From assembly GCF_030936135.1 (NCBI RefSeq), contig NC_082620.1:5642001-5706000 (forward strand): DNA of 64,000 bases, read 5' to 3'. The position numbers and the translations under genes are program-made. The notes below the pieces were generated by a model that made no database searches, had not been told where the DNA came from, and saw nothing but the letters and a program-made list of their open reading frames with translations. Every line of letters starts with the position of its first letter. Position 1 is the first letter of the stretch. Positions 1 to 13,000 of the stretch are shown in pieces. This DNA is from Gavia stellata. Taxonomy: Eukaryota > Chordata > Aves > Gaviiformes > Gaviidae.

Positions 1-3000
1 AAACAGCAGCTTTCAGAGCCCCGGGGCACCAGCCTTGCAAGGCTGAGCTCTCCCTGCTGCCAGGGTTAGTGAATCAGCTGGGAGTCACTGGGGTCTGCAG
101 GGGCTGAGGCAGATTAATTATTAACTGGCTCTACCTGTAGGATGAGGCATCTGAGAGGGAGGGAGGGAGCGAGGGAACATGTCAGGGCACTTGCACTGCC
201 AGAGACCCGCTGCTTTGCCAAACCCTGAGAGAAACCAGGTTCCCAATGATCTGCACTGCCTCAAAGCCAGTGAGATGGCTGAGCTAACGGAATCGCTGCT
301 AATCGGGATGGGGCTGGGGGAGGAGAGCGCTTGCCACCCAGCCAGGGGAGTAAAGAGCCGGCTGGGGGGGGTCAGAGGGATGACAAATGCTGGTTCATTT
401 CATTTTGGCTGCATCCTGAGGCATCCCCATGGTTTTGGGGGGTGCATGGGCCAGGGAGGTAAGCGATGCTTGTGGAGGAAGCTGTGACAGCTCTGGTCCC
501 TGACCCTCGCAGGACATCATGGGGTGCTGCTTTTTGGGGGATGGCCAGGTACAGGTCATGCTGGTGGCTATAAACCTGTCTCGGAGAGGGCAGGGATGTG
601 GGTCTGAGCCCAGAGGCATCTGAAATTCAGCAAGAGCTGTTTTCTCCAGAGCTTGGGCTTAGGCAAGTCCTCTGCATCCCGGGAAACTGCTGTTGTACCT
701 AGACAAATGATCAGGCGTTTATGGGAAGCACCATCAACCTGAGAAAGGGTTTTTGTTCTGAGTGAGAAAGCCTGAGCCAACCCTAGTCAGCCTGCTTCTC
801 CCCGTGGGGGACAAGGAAAGCACAGAAATTGCAGACGGACAAAACAGATGAGCTCCTGCCCAGTCCCCCAGGCTCCCTCTGCGGCCAGGGCAGGATGGTG
901 TCTGATGCCACCTCTGTGCCACCCGGCATAAGTGGCCTCGCAGAGAAAACCACAGAATTGGAGGTGGCAGCTGTGGCCACTTTGTCTGCCCATGCCACCG
1001 GCCAGCCCGCTCCGCCGTGCCATTGCCTGCACGCTGCCTGGGAACCGGGCTCTGCCCCTGGCCCGTGGACAGGCCAAGTCACGGCTCTTCCCTGAACTTC
1101 AGGTCCCCAGCAGGAAAAACAGGGACCGGGGTTGTGACCCTCCTGGACAGTGTTAGAAGGAAAAGCAGCGGGTGGGAGGTGGGAGTCACTGCTGCCCCTG
1201 GTGCAGCACAAGCAGGCTGTGCTTGCTTTTGCCGAGGACTTGTGCGAGCTGTGGGATTTAAGGATGTCCAGCTTCCTGCGGCTGCTCTCCTGAGATGTGG
1301 GCAGTAACCTGTGGAAAGCCGTGAGGGCAGTTCTCCTTGCACGTATGCAAATGTTGTATTCATTTTGGGTTTAACGGTGGCACCCCAGTGAAGGACATAA
1401 AATTGCTGGAAAAAAACAGGAGAGATCTGCCTGGTAAAAGAAAAACAAAACCCCAAAAGACCCGAACAGTCCCACTTCTTCCTGTGCAACCACAATACCT
1501 GATCATGAGTGATAAGACTGCTGGGGCTTGAAAGACCGGTGTAGCACGGGCGGACGGGGCCCGCTGCGTGGGGGCCGGCAGCTGAAAGGGTGCCAGGAGA
1601 TTTCAGTGACGTGATCCCATTTTGTCCGTGGTCTTGGAGATGCCCCCATGCTTAGCCACTAAATCCGTCTGTCTTCTCAAGCTTGCTGCAAACCCAAGCT
1701 GGGGTTGCTAGATGCTTGTTTGGGAGAGGGAGGTACTCTGTTTAATTTGCTTCTTGCCACATGAACAGTGGCAGTGGAAGTTCTCCCTTTCCTTCCCGGC
1801 CCCGGGGAGGATCCCTATGGAAGCTGGCGGGTAGGCTGAACTCTTTGCCAAAACTAGTGCTGGATTCCCAGCTCCCAGGTTGCTTTTGCTTGTTGGAGCC
1901 TTACTTATTACTGGGGAATTTGGCTGCCGTGTCCCAGGCAGCAGCATCGCCCAGGCAGCTGGTAGCCGGCGTTGCTGCTTATCGCTGTGTCCGTAATTTC
2001 ATTACTTTATCCTCTCCCTCCTCCCTGTTGCTGGTGGCTGCCCTTATCCAAGCAGTGTTTTGTTTTTGCTGCCACAGCTGTCAGGTGATCAGTTGCTCTT
2101 TGTTCTGACAGCGGCTTGTAGCACAAATGTAATCTTTTCCTACGCTTAATTGCCTCTCAGTGAGACCATTAATTGGCAGCCAGCAGGTTCCCACCTCCGG
2201 GGGAGGACCTGGGTACGTGTTCACGGGTACTGCGTGGAGCCGGCTGGAAAAGCTGGAGGGAGACGTTGAGCAGAGAAGGGGTTAACTTGTGTCCTAAACA
2301 GAGTCATCGAAATTCAGTGGGGCCCTGGAAGGAACCCCAAGCCTTGCGGGTGAAAGGGTCCCGACAGCGTTAGGTTCCTGTTACTGGTTCACCAGCTCCC
2401 TCTGGCCTGAGTGCTGCCATGCCCCTGGCATGGTTCGGAGAGGGGTTAACCTCATGCCGGAGGGGTGAGTCATGGAGGCCCCAGCAAGACAGATCTGGTT
2501 AGCTCTGCTGGCTCGTCATTTATCACGGGGCTTACGCAGCTGTCTCCCTGGCACGGCGCGCTGGGAGCGGGCACACGCGGGCCAGACAGGTTGGACGGCG
2601 GGGAAGCGCTGGCTGCTGGAAGCCCCTGGCTCTGCGGGGTGACAGGCTGTCACTGGATCCCCGCTGAGCCCCGGCAGCCCGCTCCCTGCTCATTCCTGGA
2701 AATGCTGTTTGGACAGAAGTGTATAAGCCCCCGGGGAGCCACATGCCACCACTACACCCTGCCTGCCAGCTCCAGCGTGGCCGTGCCCTCGCTGGAAGTA
2801 TCCCCAGGAAACGCAGCCGCCGGTGCTCGGAGTGGGGTCCCACCAAGGTGGCCTCACAGCCTGGCGACTGGGCAGCAGGGCAAACCTTGCGTCTCCCGCC
2901 TCCCTTTCTCTTTTGCTTGGGAATGAATATCCCAGAGTCTGGGACGTGTCTAACAAAGCTGACATTTAAGACTCAGATGTGCAAGTGGGTTGTAGACTTG

Positions 3001-3911
3001 CGGGGAATCAGTGGTGTCCGTGGCCTCGCTGGGATACAGCCCTTCCCTTCTCCCCGAGGAAATCAACCAACCCCCAGAAATAATAACGTTCTTCCCAGAG
3101 AAACTGCAGGGAGAGCTTTTCACCCCGGGGATTTATGCAGTATTCAGACAGTGCAACAGCAGCTCTGGGCGGTGAGCAGTGGAGTGCCGTAGGGGTGTGG
3201 GTTTGTGCCATTGCACGGAAGGAAGAATTTCCATATAACCAGAATGCAGGAAATAAGGGAATCCCCCCAGCGCTGAGTGCTATCTCCCTCTCACGTCAGC
3301 CCTTGCTCTCCCCCAGTGCTTGCTGGCTTCCCTTAGCCTTTTGCACTGACAACGAGCAGCTTCCCGGCTCCGTGCCTTGCAGCTGCTTTTATGGCTGTGG
3401 GACTCTGCCTCAAAAGTGTCTGGGTGCCTGAAACAACAGGCTCCACCTAGAGAAACCGAGGGATCTGAGCAGATGGGAGAGCTGAGGAATCGCGGTGGAA
3501 CTAGAGCAAAGAAAACCTTTCCGCTAACCCCAGTGGAAGGCAAACTGTGTTTGCTTAGCCTTGATCGCTCCTTGTTGCGGTGAATTTGATTAGGGTGGCA
3601 GGAGGTCGTCCATGGGGTTGGGAGACCCTAAATGTAGGATGTGCTTCGGCACCCCCTCTTTCCCAACCCAGAAAACCTCCCTTTAGGTCAGTATCTCCCC
3701 CTGCCTAGGGAGGACAGCCTCCCAGCAGTAACCGAACCCCAGCTCCACGCTGGCATGGAGACCCAACAACAAACAACCCGGCCCGGGCACCTGCCCAGGG
3801 TGCCTTTCCGAGGAAACCCGTCTGGGAAGATGTTCTGGGAACGTCTCTTCCAGACATCAGGCCCCCACCTCCCACCGGCTCTGATTTGGTTTTCCTCAAT
3901 CCTTGGTACAG
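1..3911. other. PLEKHN1 first-intron sequence, no exon recognised
   Basis: I searched for the family's N-terminal exon (MGN start, aromatic-YIPG end in phase 0) and did not find it. The segment is moderately GC-rich with G/A-rich runs near 150-175 and 300-375. It is read as intron because window exon 1 begins in phase 0 after an acceptor and has no good ATG. Confidence 0.5.
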
Positions 3912-4058
3912 AATATTCAGAACCAGGAAAACCAGAAAGAAAACTTGGACCAGAGGTTCCCCAGCCTGTTCAAGAAGGGACGAAGGAAAACGATTGTCAG
4001 GAATCTGGGGAAAATGATCTATTACTCCAAGGTCAAGTTTAAGTTCCAGCACTGCCAG
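3912..4058 (+). CDS. PLEKHN1: PLEKHN1 window exon 1
   Basis: 49 codons, phase 0 at both ends. The acceptor is ...TTGGTACAG and the donor CAG|GTAAGC. It encodes an Asn/Gln-rich lead, the basic cluster KKGRRK (residues 21-26) and the first strands of PH domain 1. Confidence 0.93.
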
Positions 4059-7000
4059 GTAAGCTGCGGCACCTGTTTGTGGGTGTTTCTCTTCCCAGGT
4101 GCGGAGTGACTCTGCAGGGCTGGGAAGTAAAGCGTAATTCTGGGAAACGTGACTCACGGGGACTTCCTCGGGCTACTGCGTGGCCCAGGGACTTCTGCTG
4201 CCGTGCGGTGCATGGGTACCGGCTGGCGCCCACCGGCTCCCATCCCAACGGGGACCTGAGCCATGCTTCCGTGCTCAGCTGCCGGGCTGACAGCAGATCC
4301 CCCAGCAGAGATGCAGTGGTGGCCCTTGGATAAGCGGCCGCTGGCTTTTCTGTGCAGTCTGAGATGCAGAGGGAAGCTGGGAGGAGGAAGGCGTCCTGCG
4401 ATAAACCCCAAAATGTCTCTTTTCTGCAGGAGGTGAATGACTGCTTCTTGGAGCTGTTCCAGTCTTACCTGTACTTCCAGTCTATGGGCTCCAATGGACT
4501 CACCTACCAGGTAGGGCATCTCCTGGACACGCCGGGGCAAGCACTGGGGAGTTGGGCAGTATGGCCAAGCTGGGGGCACTGGGCAGATGGGACAGGACAG
4601 GGCAGGGGGCTCTGCTCCTGGGGCTGCCGCTAGCCTCCCCTAGGCGACCTCAGCAAGTCCCTTCCCATGGATGCCAAGCTCCTGGGGGAAGAGAGCATTT
4701 CTTCCTAAGGACTGTTCAAGGAACGTGTGGACGAGGCATTGTGGGACGTGGTTTAATGGGCATGGTGGTGTTAGTTGATGGTTGGACTTGATGATCCTAC
4801 AGGTCTTTTCCAACCTTAGTGATTCTGTGATTCTGTGTGATTCTGTGACTGTACCCAGACAACCTCAGTTTCACCTGGGTCCTTGGCCTTGTCTGTGGGG
4901 AGAGATAAAGGACCCCACAGAGGTGGGATAGGGGCTTGTGCAGGGCTGGCAGGCAGGACCAAGGATGGGAGGCGTTTAGGCTACCTGGACTTATCTTTGT
5001 GTAGAGCACCAAGCACAGAGAGCTGTGCCTTGGTAAGGGTCAGAGCTCCTATCGCTCAAAATCCCACTGGCCTCGGTGCAAATGGTGGGCTTGGCCCTGG
5101 CTTCTGATCCAAGGGGGAGTTCTTTATCTGCAGGGCAGAGAGAGAGGCATGTGGGAGAGGGTGGAAAGAAAAACCTGAGGGCAGCCTTGGGGAGCCATCC
5201 TGGCAAACGATTCATCAATCTTTTAACTTGATGATGCTGGTGAATTACAAACAATAGGCTGTTTTGCACATGCAGCCAAAAAATCACAGCCGAACAAAAA
5301 GGAAGCCCTGAATGTGCTCTCCCTCTACATGAGTGCGTAACTAAAACTGAGCATGGCTGTTTTGTAGATGTTCATAAAATTCGTTCCTTTTACAAATTAT
5401 TTATTTTCTTCTAGGTGACTTGAGGTTAATGCCATATGCCTATACAATCTCGAGTCATCCAGCAAACCAGCCTTCAACTGGAAAGACACACGTCAGAATA
5501 CAAACAATATTACAAAGTCGCCCATCTACTTTATAAACAGTTCCTTAGATTATTAATTCTAGAGGAATTGAAAAGGAATTAATGTACCAGTACTGGCCCC
5601 TAGACATTACAGCAATTAGCATCTTTCGCAGTCCTTGTTTAAAAAGCCCAAGACAGGGAGCACAAACTTGTCATCTGTTCCTCTGCTTTGTTATAGTGGG
5701 ACTCTGATGAACTGGAGTATAGAAACCGGACAGATAAATTTTGCTTTATGGTCATTTCCATCTTTTGGCTTTCTTGTGTTAAACCAGCAATGTTTTTTTG
5801 AGGTTTCTCTTAAAACTGAAAGACTTGGAATATAAAGAGAGTCTTCTTGCCAGCATGGCAGCTGATTACTGCAGCGCTGGTCCTACGGAGCCCAGGGAGC
5901 TGCTGAACCTGCTTCCTCTGGGGAGTGTGCTGGGTCAAGGACCCGAATGTTACCCCTCAAAGCAACGTTTTGCAGTCTAACGTTGTGAGCCACAGCAACC
6001 CATTGGTGCCGAGTCTGGACTTCCAGTCTCCTGTGGCAAAGGGACATTAATTGCAGAGCCTGCGTGTGGGCTGTCCCCAAAATAATGGTGTGTTCTTCTT
6101 ATGCAGGGACTGCTGCCTTTGAAAGAGCTGAATGTGTGTGAAATTGAGACTGGGAAGAGCACTGGGCAGGAGGATCACGCTTTCCGCATTGCAGGTTGGT
6201 GCCTCTTCGTTTGCTTTGAGCAGAGAACAGAGGGTATATGAATCACGACCGTCTCTGCTCTTTGACCTGCTCTGACCTAGTCCCAGAGAAGAACCACAGT
6301 GTGGAAAGAGGTTGCAGAGAGCTGAAGCTCTTCCTCCCGGCATTTGCATCCTTCCCTCCAAGGCTTCCCTGCTCCTAAACACCCGCACAGTGATGCCCAG
6401 GGCTGCAGGCAGGGAGGGGACTGGATAGGGAGCGCGGAGGAAGGATGGTCCTATGCTCCAGGTGGTTAGTACTCAGGACGCATGGTGACAGTTCCCACCT
6501 CTGCCCAGTCATTTGCTCTTTGTGCACCACGTTTGAACGACGGAATGGAATAAAACTCCTTCTCCCACCTCTCGTCGCTGTATAAACCCCGAGGCCAGGG
6601 AGTGACTCCGAGCAGGCACGGGTAGAGCACGGTGCGTGCTGATGTATGGCACTGCTCAAGTACAGAGGATGCGGAACAGTGCCGAGAGGCGAGTTGCCTC
6701 TACCGATAATGCCAGGCTGGTGCTGCCAGGACCCAATGTCACTTCACCAACTCTTCCCTCGCCAGCACTTCTGCCTCCACAAGCTTTTTAAACTTTTCTC
6801 TGGGCGATCTTGCTTTATAAAAGTTTTCCTGGGATAACAACCTGTCTGCAGCTTGGCTGGAGGCTTCTTTGGGCTTAGTCATTGCTGAATTACAGCAGTC
6901 GCAAGCCCCCAAGAGTAGTAGTTAAAGCATGAAGTACACAGAAGTAAGTAAATAACCCAGTAACGATACAGAGCCAAGAAAGCTCATTTGTGTCCTAGGC

Positions 7001-10000
7001 CCACTGTCTATGTACTCTGGTGTCCTCTGTGAGAGAGAAAGTTATACAATGGCCACTGAAACAAAAAAAATCACATGAATTATAAAAAGGAGCTGGTATG
7101 AATGACCCATCAATTTTAAGCCTGCTGAGTTGTGGTCTTGTCGCGCTGTACTAGGCAGGGCTCTCCAACCCTTTTGGGAGTCTGTAGAATGAAGGAAAAC
7201 TTCTCCCAGGCGTCTGCACTGGGGTGGGTGGACTTGTTCTGCTTGTATTAAAACACGCAGGAGTGTGGCTGGGTGGAAAATTGCCTCAAGCTTTGTTGGG
7301 TTTGTGTCCTGCTTAGGCAAAGAACAAGCCAAGGCCTTTCTGACAGAGAGTGCTGTATGTGTCAGGAAGCGGTGAGATGAAGAAACCAGGGAGGTAGCGA
7401 TATTTAGGATTGCTGGGAGATCAGTGGAGCAGTTTTCTTTTTCTGCTAGAGGTGGAGAAATCAAGGCACGGAGGGGATAAAAGCCTTGTCCATGGCCACA
7501 CACAGGGTCAGGGTGGAATTCTTTTGTCTCATGACTCTGAGACACAAAAGACACGAACACATTCTCTTGTGAAATCCCGTGGCGTCAGTAGTTCCCCATG
7601 AACTGCACTTTTTAGGGTAGGTCAGTACCTCAGAAGATGCCGGCATGATCATTGGAAGCGTGGAGGTGGAGCACGAGAACGGAGCCCGGCAGCGTGCAGA
7701 GCTGTCCCTCGGTGCAGCGGCACGGAGAAGTGGCTGGCAGCTGGCCATCACCTCGGCTTTATGGTCCATCTCTTGCACAACCTCTGATGCTGATGAAGTT
7801 GTTGAGCTCCTTGAGTTACCTCTGCCTCACCTGCACATGTTGCAGCTTTTTAGTGTCTGCAGACAGAGAGATTTGGGTGGGAATAAACTGCTGCAGCTCC
7901 GGGAAGGGGCTTTCTTGCCTCCAATTTTCCTCTGGAAGCGTTCGCAAGGAAAGAGGAAGGACAGGGCAGAAGAAAAGAGCACGAGGGCCAGCACAGGTTG
8001 CTCAGCATGGCTGTGTCATGGCCCTGCTGCAAACATGCCCTTGGGGCTGAGGGAAATGCCAGCACGGCAGCAACTGAATTAGAAGCAGGCTTTCAGGCTT
8101 CGCAGCCTCCCCAGCAGCTCCTTGCGTGAGCTTCAGGCATGTCTCAGGCTTGAGGCTTAGGCAGGAGTTTCTCTTCTCATTTTCTCTTCCTTTCGGGCCC
8201 TGTTTAGATGTGGCAACACGAAGAGCCCTCAGGATACATCCGAAAGGCTGGCCTTAGAGGAGGTGGCAGCGCAAGCAGTGCTGTGTTACGGGTCATGCCC
8301 TACCAGAAAGATTCCTGCTGTTTGTATAAGGGCCTGGATGCCCGGAGAAGTATGCAGAGCTGCCAGAATATCTAGATAAAGCTAGCACCTTTATACTCTC
8401 CTGGGGAATCACTTTATCTCCATTGCAAAGACAGGGAAGCCAAGGCATGAGGAAACGAGAGCTCCAGAGCCACAGTGGTACATAGGAGGAGACGAAACGG
8501 CCTTAAGTTGCACCAGGGGAGGTTTAGGTTGGATATTAGGAAAAACTTCTTCACCGAGAGGGTTGTCAAGCCTTGGAACAGGATGCAGGGAAGTGGTTGG
8601 GTCACCATCCCTGGAGGTATTTAAAAGACGTGTGGGTGAGGCGCTTAAGGACACGGTTTAGTGGTGGACTTAGTGTTAGGTTTACGGTTGGACTTGATGG
8701 TCTTAAAGGTCTTTTCCAACCTAAATGATTCTATGATTCTATGATAGACACTTGGATGCCCAGTAATGCTTGACACCTAATTACTGTACTGGGTCTGAAC
8801 GGAGTCACTTACGGGAAGTCACTCAGGGAGTCTCTGCCTCAGTTTCCCCACCTCTGCTCTGTCTGTATTAATGCATTTCTTGACAGACAGAGGTGTTTCA
8901 AAGTCTTAATTAACTGTTGTTCATAAATAATGCAGGAATTATGGGATGAAAGACTCCACAGAAGGGCAAAGTATCATGCTTATCCAATGCACTCGCTTAT
9001 CTGAATACTTCCAAGTCCCGCAAAGCCGGATCTTACTGAGCATGCACCAAGTATGGTTTAATATGAGATCACTGGTAAATTATTAATCGTAACATACATT
9101 CTGCAGCCTGCCAGAAATTATTATTAACGTCACTAGGTTATGTCTGTAGTGAGTAGCAGAGGGCGTGTGAGACTTTTTTGCTTGTGCTACTAAGTGAATG
9201 ATAGCTGGAAGCATTAAAATCAACAAGATATAGGGCTGTTCCTCCCTTCTAGGGTATGTCTGAGAGCAGCTTCAGCTTGTCTGGCACAGATTTGGTGAAG
9301 CAATAAATAAATAGTGTCAGAACGCTACCGATGTTCTACATACTGGGTGCCAAAGTGAAACTAAGAAATAACATGAAACTTTTGCATTGAGTTAGGCTGT
9401 CTGCAGCAGCACATTGTGATAGTCTCTGCCGGCAGAGATGTTTTTCACAAACTGCTGGGGACTTTTGAAGCTGAAATCTGTCTGTTGATTTCAAACTTGA
9501 CTTTTTTACTGTCTTTGATTTCTGTTCTTGGCCTGGTTTTGGACTGAAAAGTGGTCAGAGCTAGATGTGGCTGCATGAGCAGGCGGTGAGGAGGTGCTGG
9601 AGCAGTCCCTGCCGGGGAGCTTCCCAGCACGGGAGGCAATGTCCTCAAGGTGGTGGCAGGAAGGACTGGAGCATGATGTCAACAGAGCAACGCACTCACA
9701 GGCAACCCATGGAGTGATGTGCCGCGCGTAACAGCTCCGGCCAGCTGATTACTTGTTGATGCTGCAATTGGTGCCCTTATCTGCTCAGCTCATCTTCTGT
9801 CTCACATGCCTAGGTCCTCTGCTGAATCCCCTTATCGTGTTCTGCCCTACTGAGTCAGAGCTGAAGCAGTGGCTTTATCACCTGGAGAAACAGATCCAGC
9901 TGAACGGCGGAAGCCTTGGCTTGCCCTTCCTCTCTCAGGTTAGTGACTCGGGACGGCGAGGGGTGCAGCCGTTGCCCACGCTGTGGGCTCAGAGCTGAGT

Positions 10001-13000
10001 GACCGGGGAAGCTGGGCCGGTTGGGTGGGTGCTGCACTGCTCCTGCTGCGTTCAGTGGGAGGGATAATCGCTGCAGCCAGCCTCTCTCAGCCATTTTCGC
10101 CACACTTCCAGGCGCTCACCTAACACCTTCCTCTTCCAGAATCCTGAGTGCCCCATGGGGCTCTGGGCACCTTCTTCGGGCTGGAGAGCTTGAGCAGAGA
10201 GCTGGGGATGGGAAGGGAGAGGGGCTCTGGGTCCAATTCCAAATGCCCCTTGCTGTGCTTGCTGCTCTTTCAAAATGTTGGAAGGAGGTGTGGGGTTAAC
10301 TCCTGGCCTAATCCCCTTTTTCCAGGTCAGTTGCTTGAGTGCTTCGCTACATCAGTCAGGGAGCTGCCCCTCTGGCATGGTGCACAGGGGTTTCGGTGCC
10401 ACTCGTACCACTTCCAGCAGCTGCCGGGGCTGTGCATGGTCTGTAATTCAGCCCTTCTGCCGTGTGGCGATTGACCCCTCTCCACCAGCAGCACCTACCA
10501 GCCTTGCCAGAGCGCTGGCCGGGGCGGCAGCGTAGCAAGGGCCCGTGTGTGGCCCCGGCTGCTTGCTGCCAGAGGCAGCTGCCTGTTTGCCAGTGCCTAG
10601 AGCTGGCCCTGGGCAATACGCCTCACAGCTCTCACTTCCTTTAGTTATTCCACCACCCCTAAAATAACCGTGGATAGACATGCTAATTCCCCTCACTTGA
10701 CAGACATGTTCTTGCCTGGGAACTCCTCTGCCCATGGAGGAACCCTGTATTTGTCTTCAGATGGCCTTAGGGTCTTAGGTCTGTGCAAGCAGCGCCGGAG
10801 TGAATGTGGGATTTCAGTCTGAATGGAAACCCCAAAGGCGCTCTGTGCTGCTGAGACCTGACAACAGCTTGCTGCATTTCTGCTGTGTGTGTGTGTGCAC
10901 ACGGCTTCTAATTTTGGAGCTTGCCTTTTGTGCAGTCTCCTCCGAGGGGAGGGTGTACAAAGAAAGGCTTTGCAAGAGGGCCTGGCGGGGTGTGTGTATT
11001 GAAAGGGAGACCTGCGACCCAGAGGTGCCACTGCCACAGCCCCGGAAGGGTCAGAGGTTTGGGTCTGGTTCAGAGAAATTCTCACACAGTTGGCTGCTTG
11101 TGCAATTATCCAGGGTTTACGAAATATTTGGAGGAGGAGACTGGGACTGGGGCTTAGAAAACAGGACCGGATTCAAGAGACCTGTCTTCTCTTCCAGTCT
11201 CTGTGGGGTGTTTTACTTCCCTCCCTGTCTCCATCTCCCCATTTGTAAAACAGAGGTATTCCCCTTTGAAAGGCGATGTACAGATGATGCTAGGTACCAA
11301 GAATGATTATTCAGTCCCAGCTGGAAAACTGGCTCCTGCACAGATTTATTTACTCTTCCCTGCTTCTGCCACACTTGAAAAGTGTCCTGAGATGGGCCAC
11401 ACGCTAGCTCAGCTCTCAGGGGAGGACATGTCTACCCTGCTTCTCACTTTGCTCCTGTCCCTAGAACGACTGGAAGCAGAGCTCCATGGGGAAGGAGGAG
11501 CTGCGGTGGTCCGTGCAGAACATGCCTGTCCAGGAGTGGAGAGGGACCCAGCGGGAATCCCTAGGCGATGTCCTCTGTGTTTCCAAAGTGAAGCTGCAGC
11601 ATCTGCCTTTCCAGGTAGGACACAGCTCTGGGGAGCAGCCTCCTGTCAGCGTGGCTCAGAAGAGGCAGTGGATGGAGTGACTAGCACAGACTCCTGCCTA
11701 CCTGCTGCCACTAATCCAACGGGTCCCTGAAGGGTTATTTTACCCACTTCCCGGTAAATGGATAAAGATTTGTTAACTGCTCCTGTGGCCCAGCAGTGGT
11801 GCTTGAGGACAGCATGTGCATAAGCATTTGCAGGACAGGGCTGGCAGCTGGAGCTGGCAGGAATCTCCTGTGGAGCCCAGTTGCAGGGAAGCAGCTCGGC
11901 TGTTTCCAGAGCCCTTGCCTCAGGCTGCTGTCAGAGAGAGAAAGTAAAGGGCTCTCCAGACCCGAGCCCCGTCTGGCTGTTCACAGGGACCCTTCTTCCT
12001 CTTTACTTTCCAAGGAGCAGCATGACCGGCTGTTGGTGCTTTACCCGTCCACACTGGTGATAGTATCTGAAGAGCGCAACAGTCTCTGTTTTAAGGTAAG
12101 TTCATTTTGGAGCACCTTCCCGCTCTCTCTCGCCCATCCACAGCGGCTATTTCAGCACTTCTTTGGCTCGTTGCTTCCCTCCACCTGGGTTCCCTTGTGC
12201 TCCTCGTGTTGGCAAGGGCTTTCCCTCCACGCCGCTCCCTTGCCAGCTGGCAGGTGAGCAGGCAGAGGGGTGTTGCAAGCTATCTTCCCATGAGAAACAC
12301 CTTGCCCTCCTACAAAAGCCTGGGGGGAAAGGAGCTGGCTGCCAAGGAATCTGAGTCTCTGGGAGGAGGGAGGCTGGCATGTTTCTGTGTGGTTACGCTG
12401 GCGGAAAGCCTGGCTCGCTTGCTTGAGACAGGAGCTGGAACAGCCCCAGAGAGTGCCCCCGGGGGGGCTTGGCTTCCCAGGCCCCGCTCTTTGGGACCAC
12501 TTGGAAGCAGGTAGCATCCCGGCAGCACATCTGATGCTCGTGGGGAAGGGCAAAGGCAGTGAGCTGGCTGGCGGGCGGAGAGGAGAGGCTGCTGCTGGTG
12601 TACTGCGTTCGCTGCTCTTTCCCTCCGTGGAGCAAGGGCCCTGAGCAATGTCTGGGCATGCCAGCGGAAGGGCCAACGAGGACGTGGGGGCCTGAGTGCC
12701 CCAGGGGGTGTGAGAAGGGCTTCTCTAGTCCACTGGTGTGTCTTTGCTTGTAGGAGCGATGCTGGGAGCCTCAGCACAGACAGGCAGTGGCAACTTGATT
12801 GCCAACATCCATCTTAGACATCATTGCGATGGCTGTTAAACAGCCCTGTGCTTTCTGGCCCTGTTTTACCGCACTAGAACAAATATGCCAAAAAAAAGCG
12901 CTGAACTGTCTCTGAACCTGCACGTGCAGCACCACCAGCACATGGAGGAGCGGAGCTGAGCTGCTCCTCCAGAGGAGCAGCATCCTTCTTAGTCACTGAG

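Noticed and set aside
179..487. 102-codon frame starting with ATG near the left end, tested as the PLEKHN1 first exon
   Set aside because: It lacks the MGN start and the expected YIPG-like end, and no phase-0 donor follows.
10326..10475. Possible extra PLEKHN1 exon after a CCCCTTTTTCCAG acceptor
   Set aside because: The flanking exons already join in phase 0 without it, no good donor follows, and the encoded Ser/Cys-rich sequence has no counterpart in the family.
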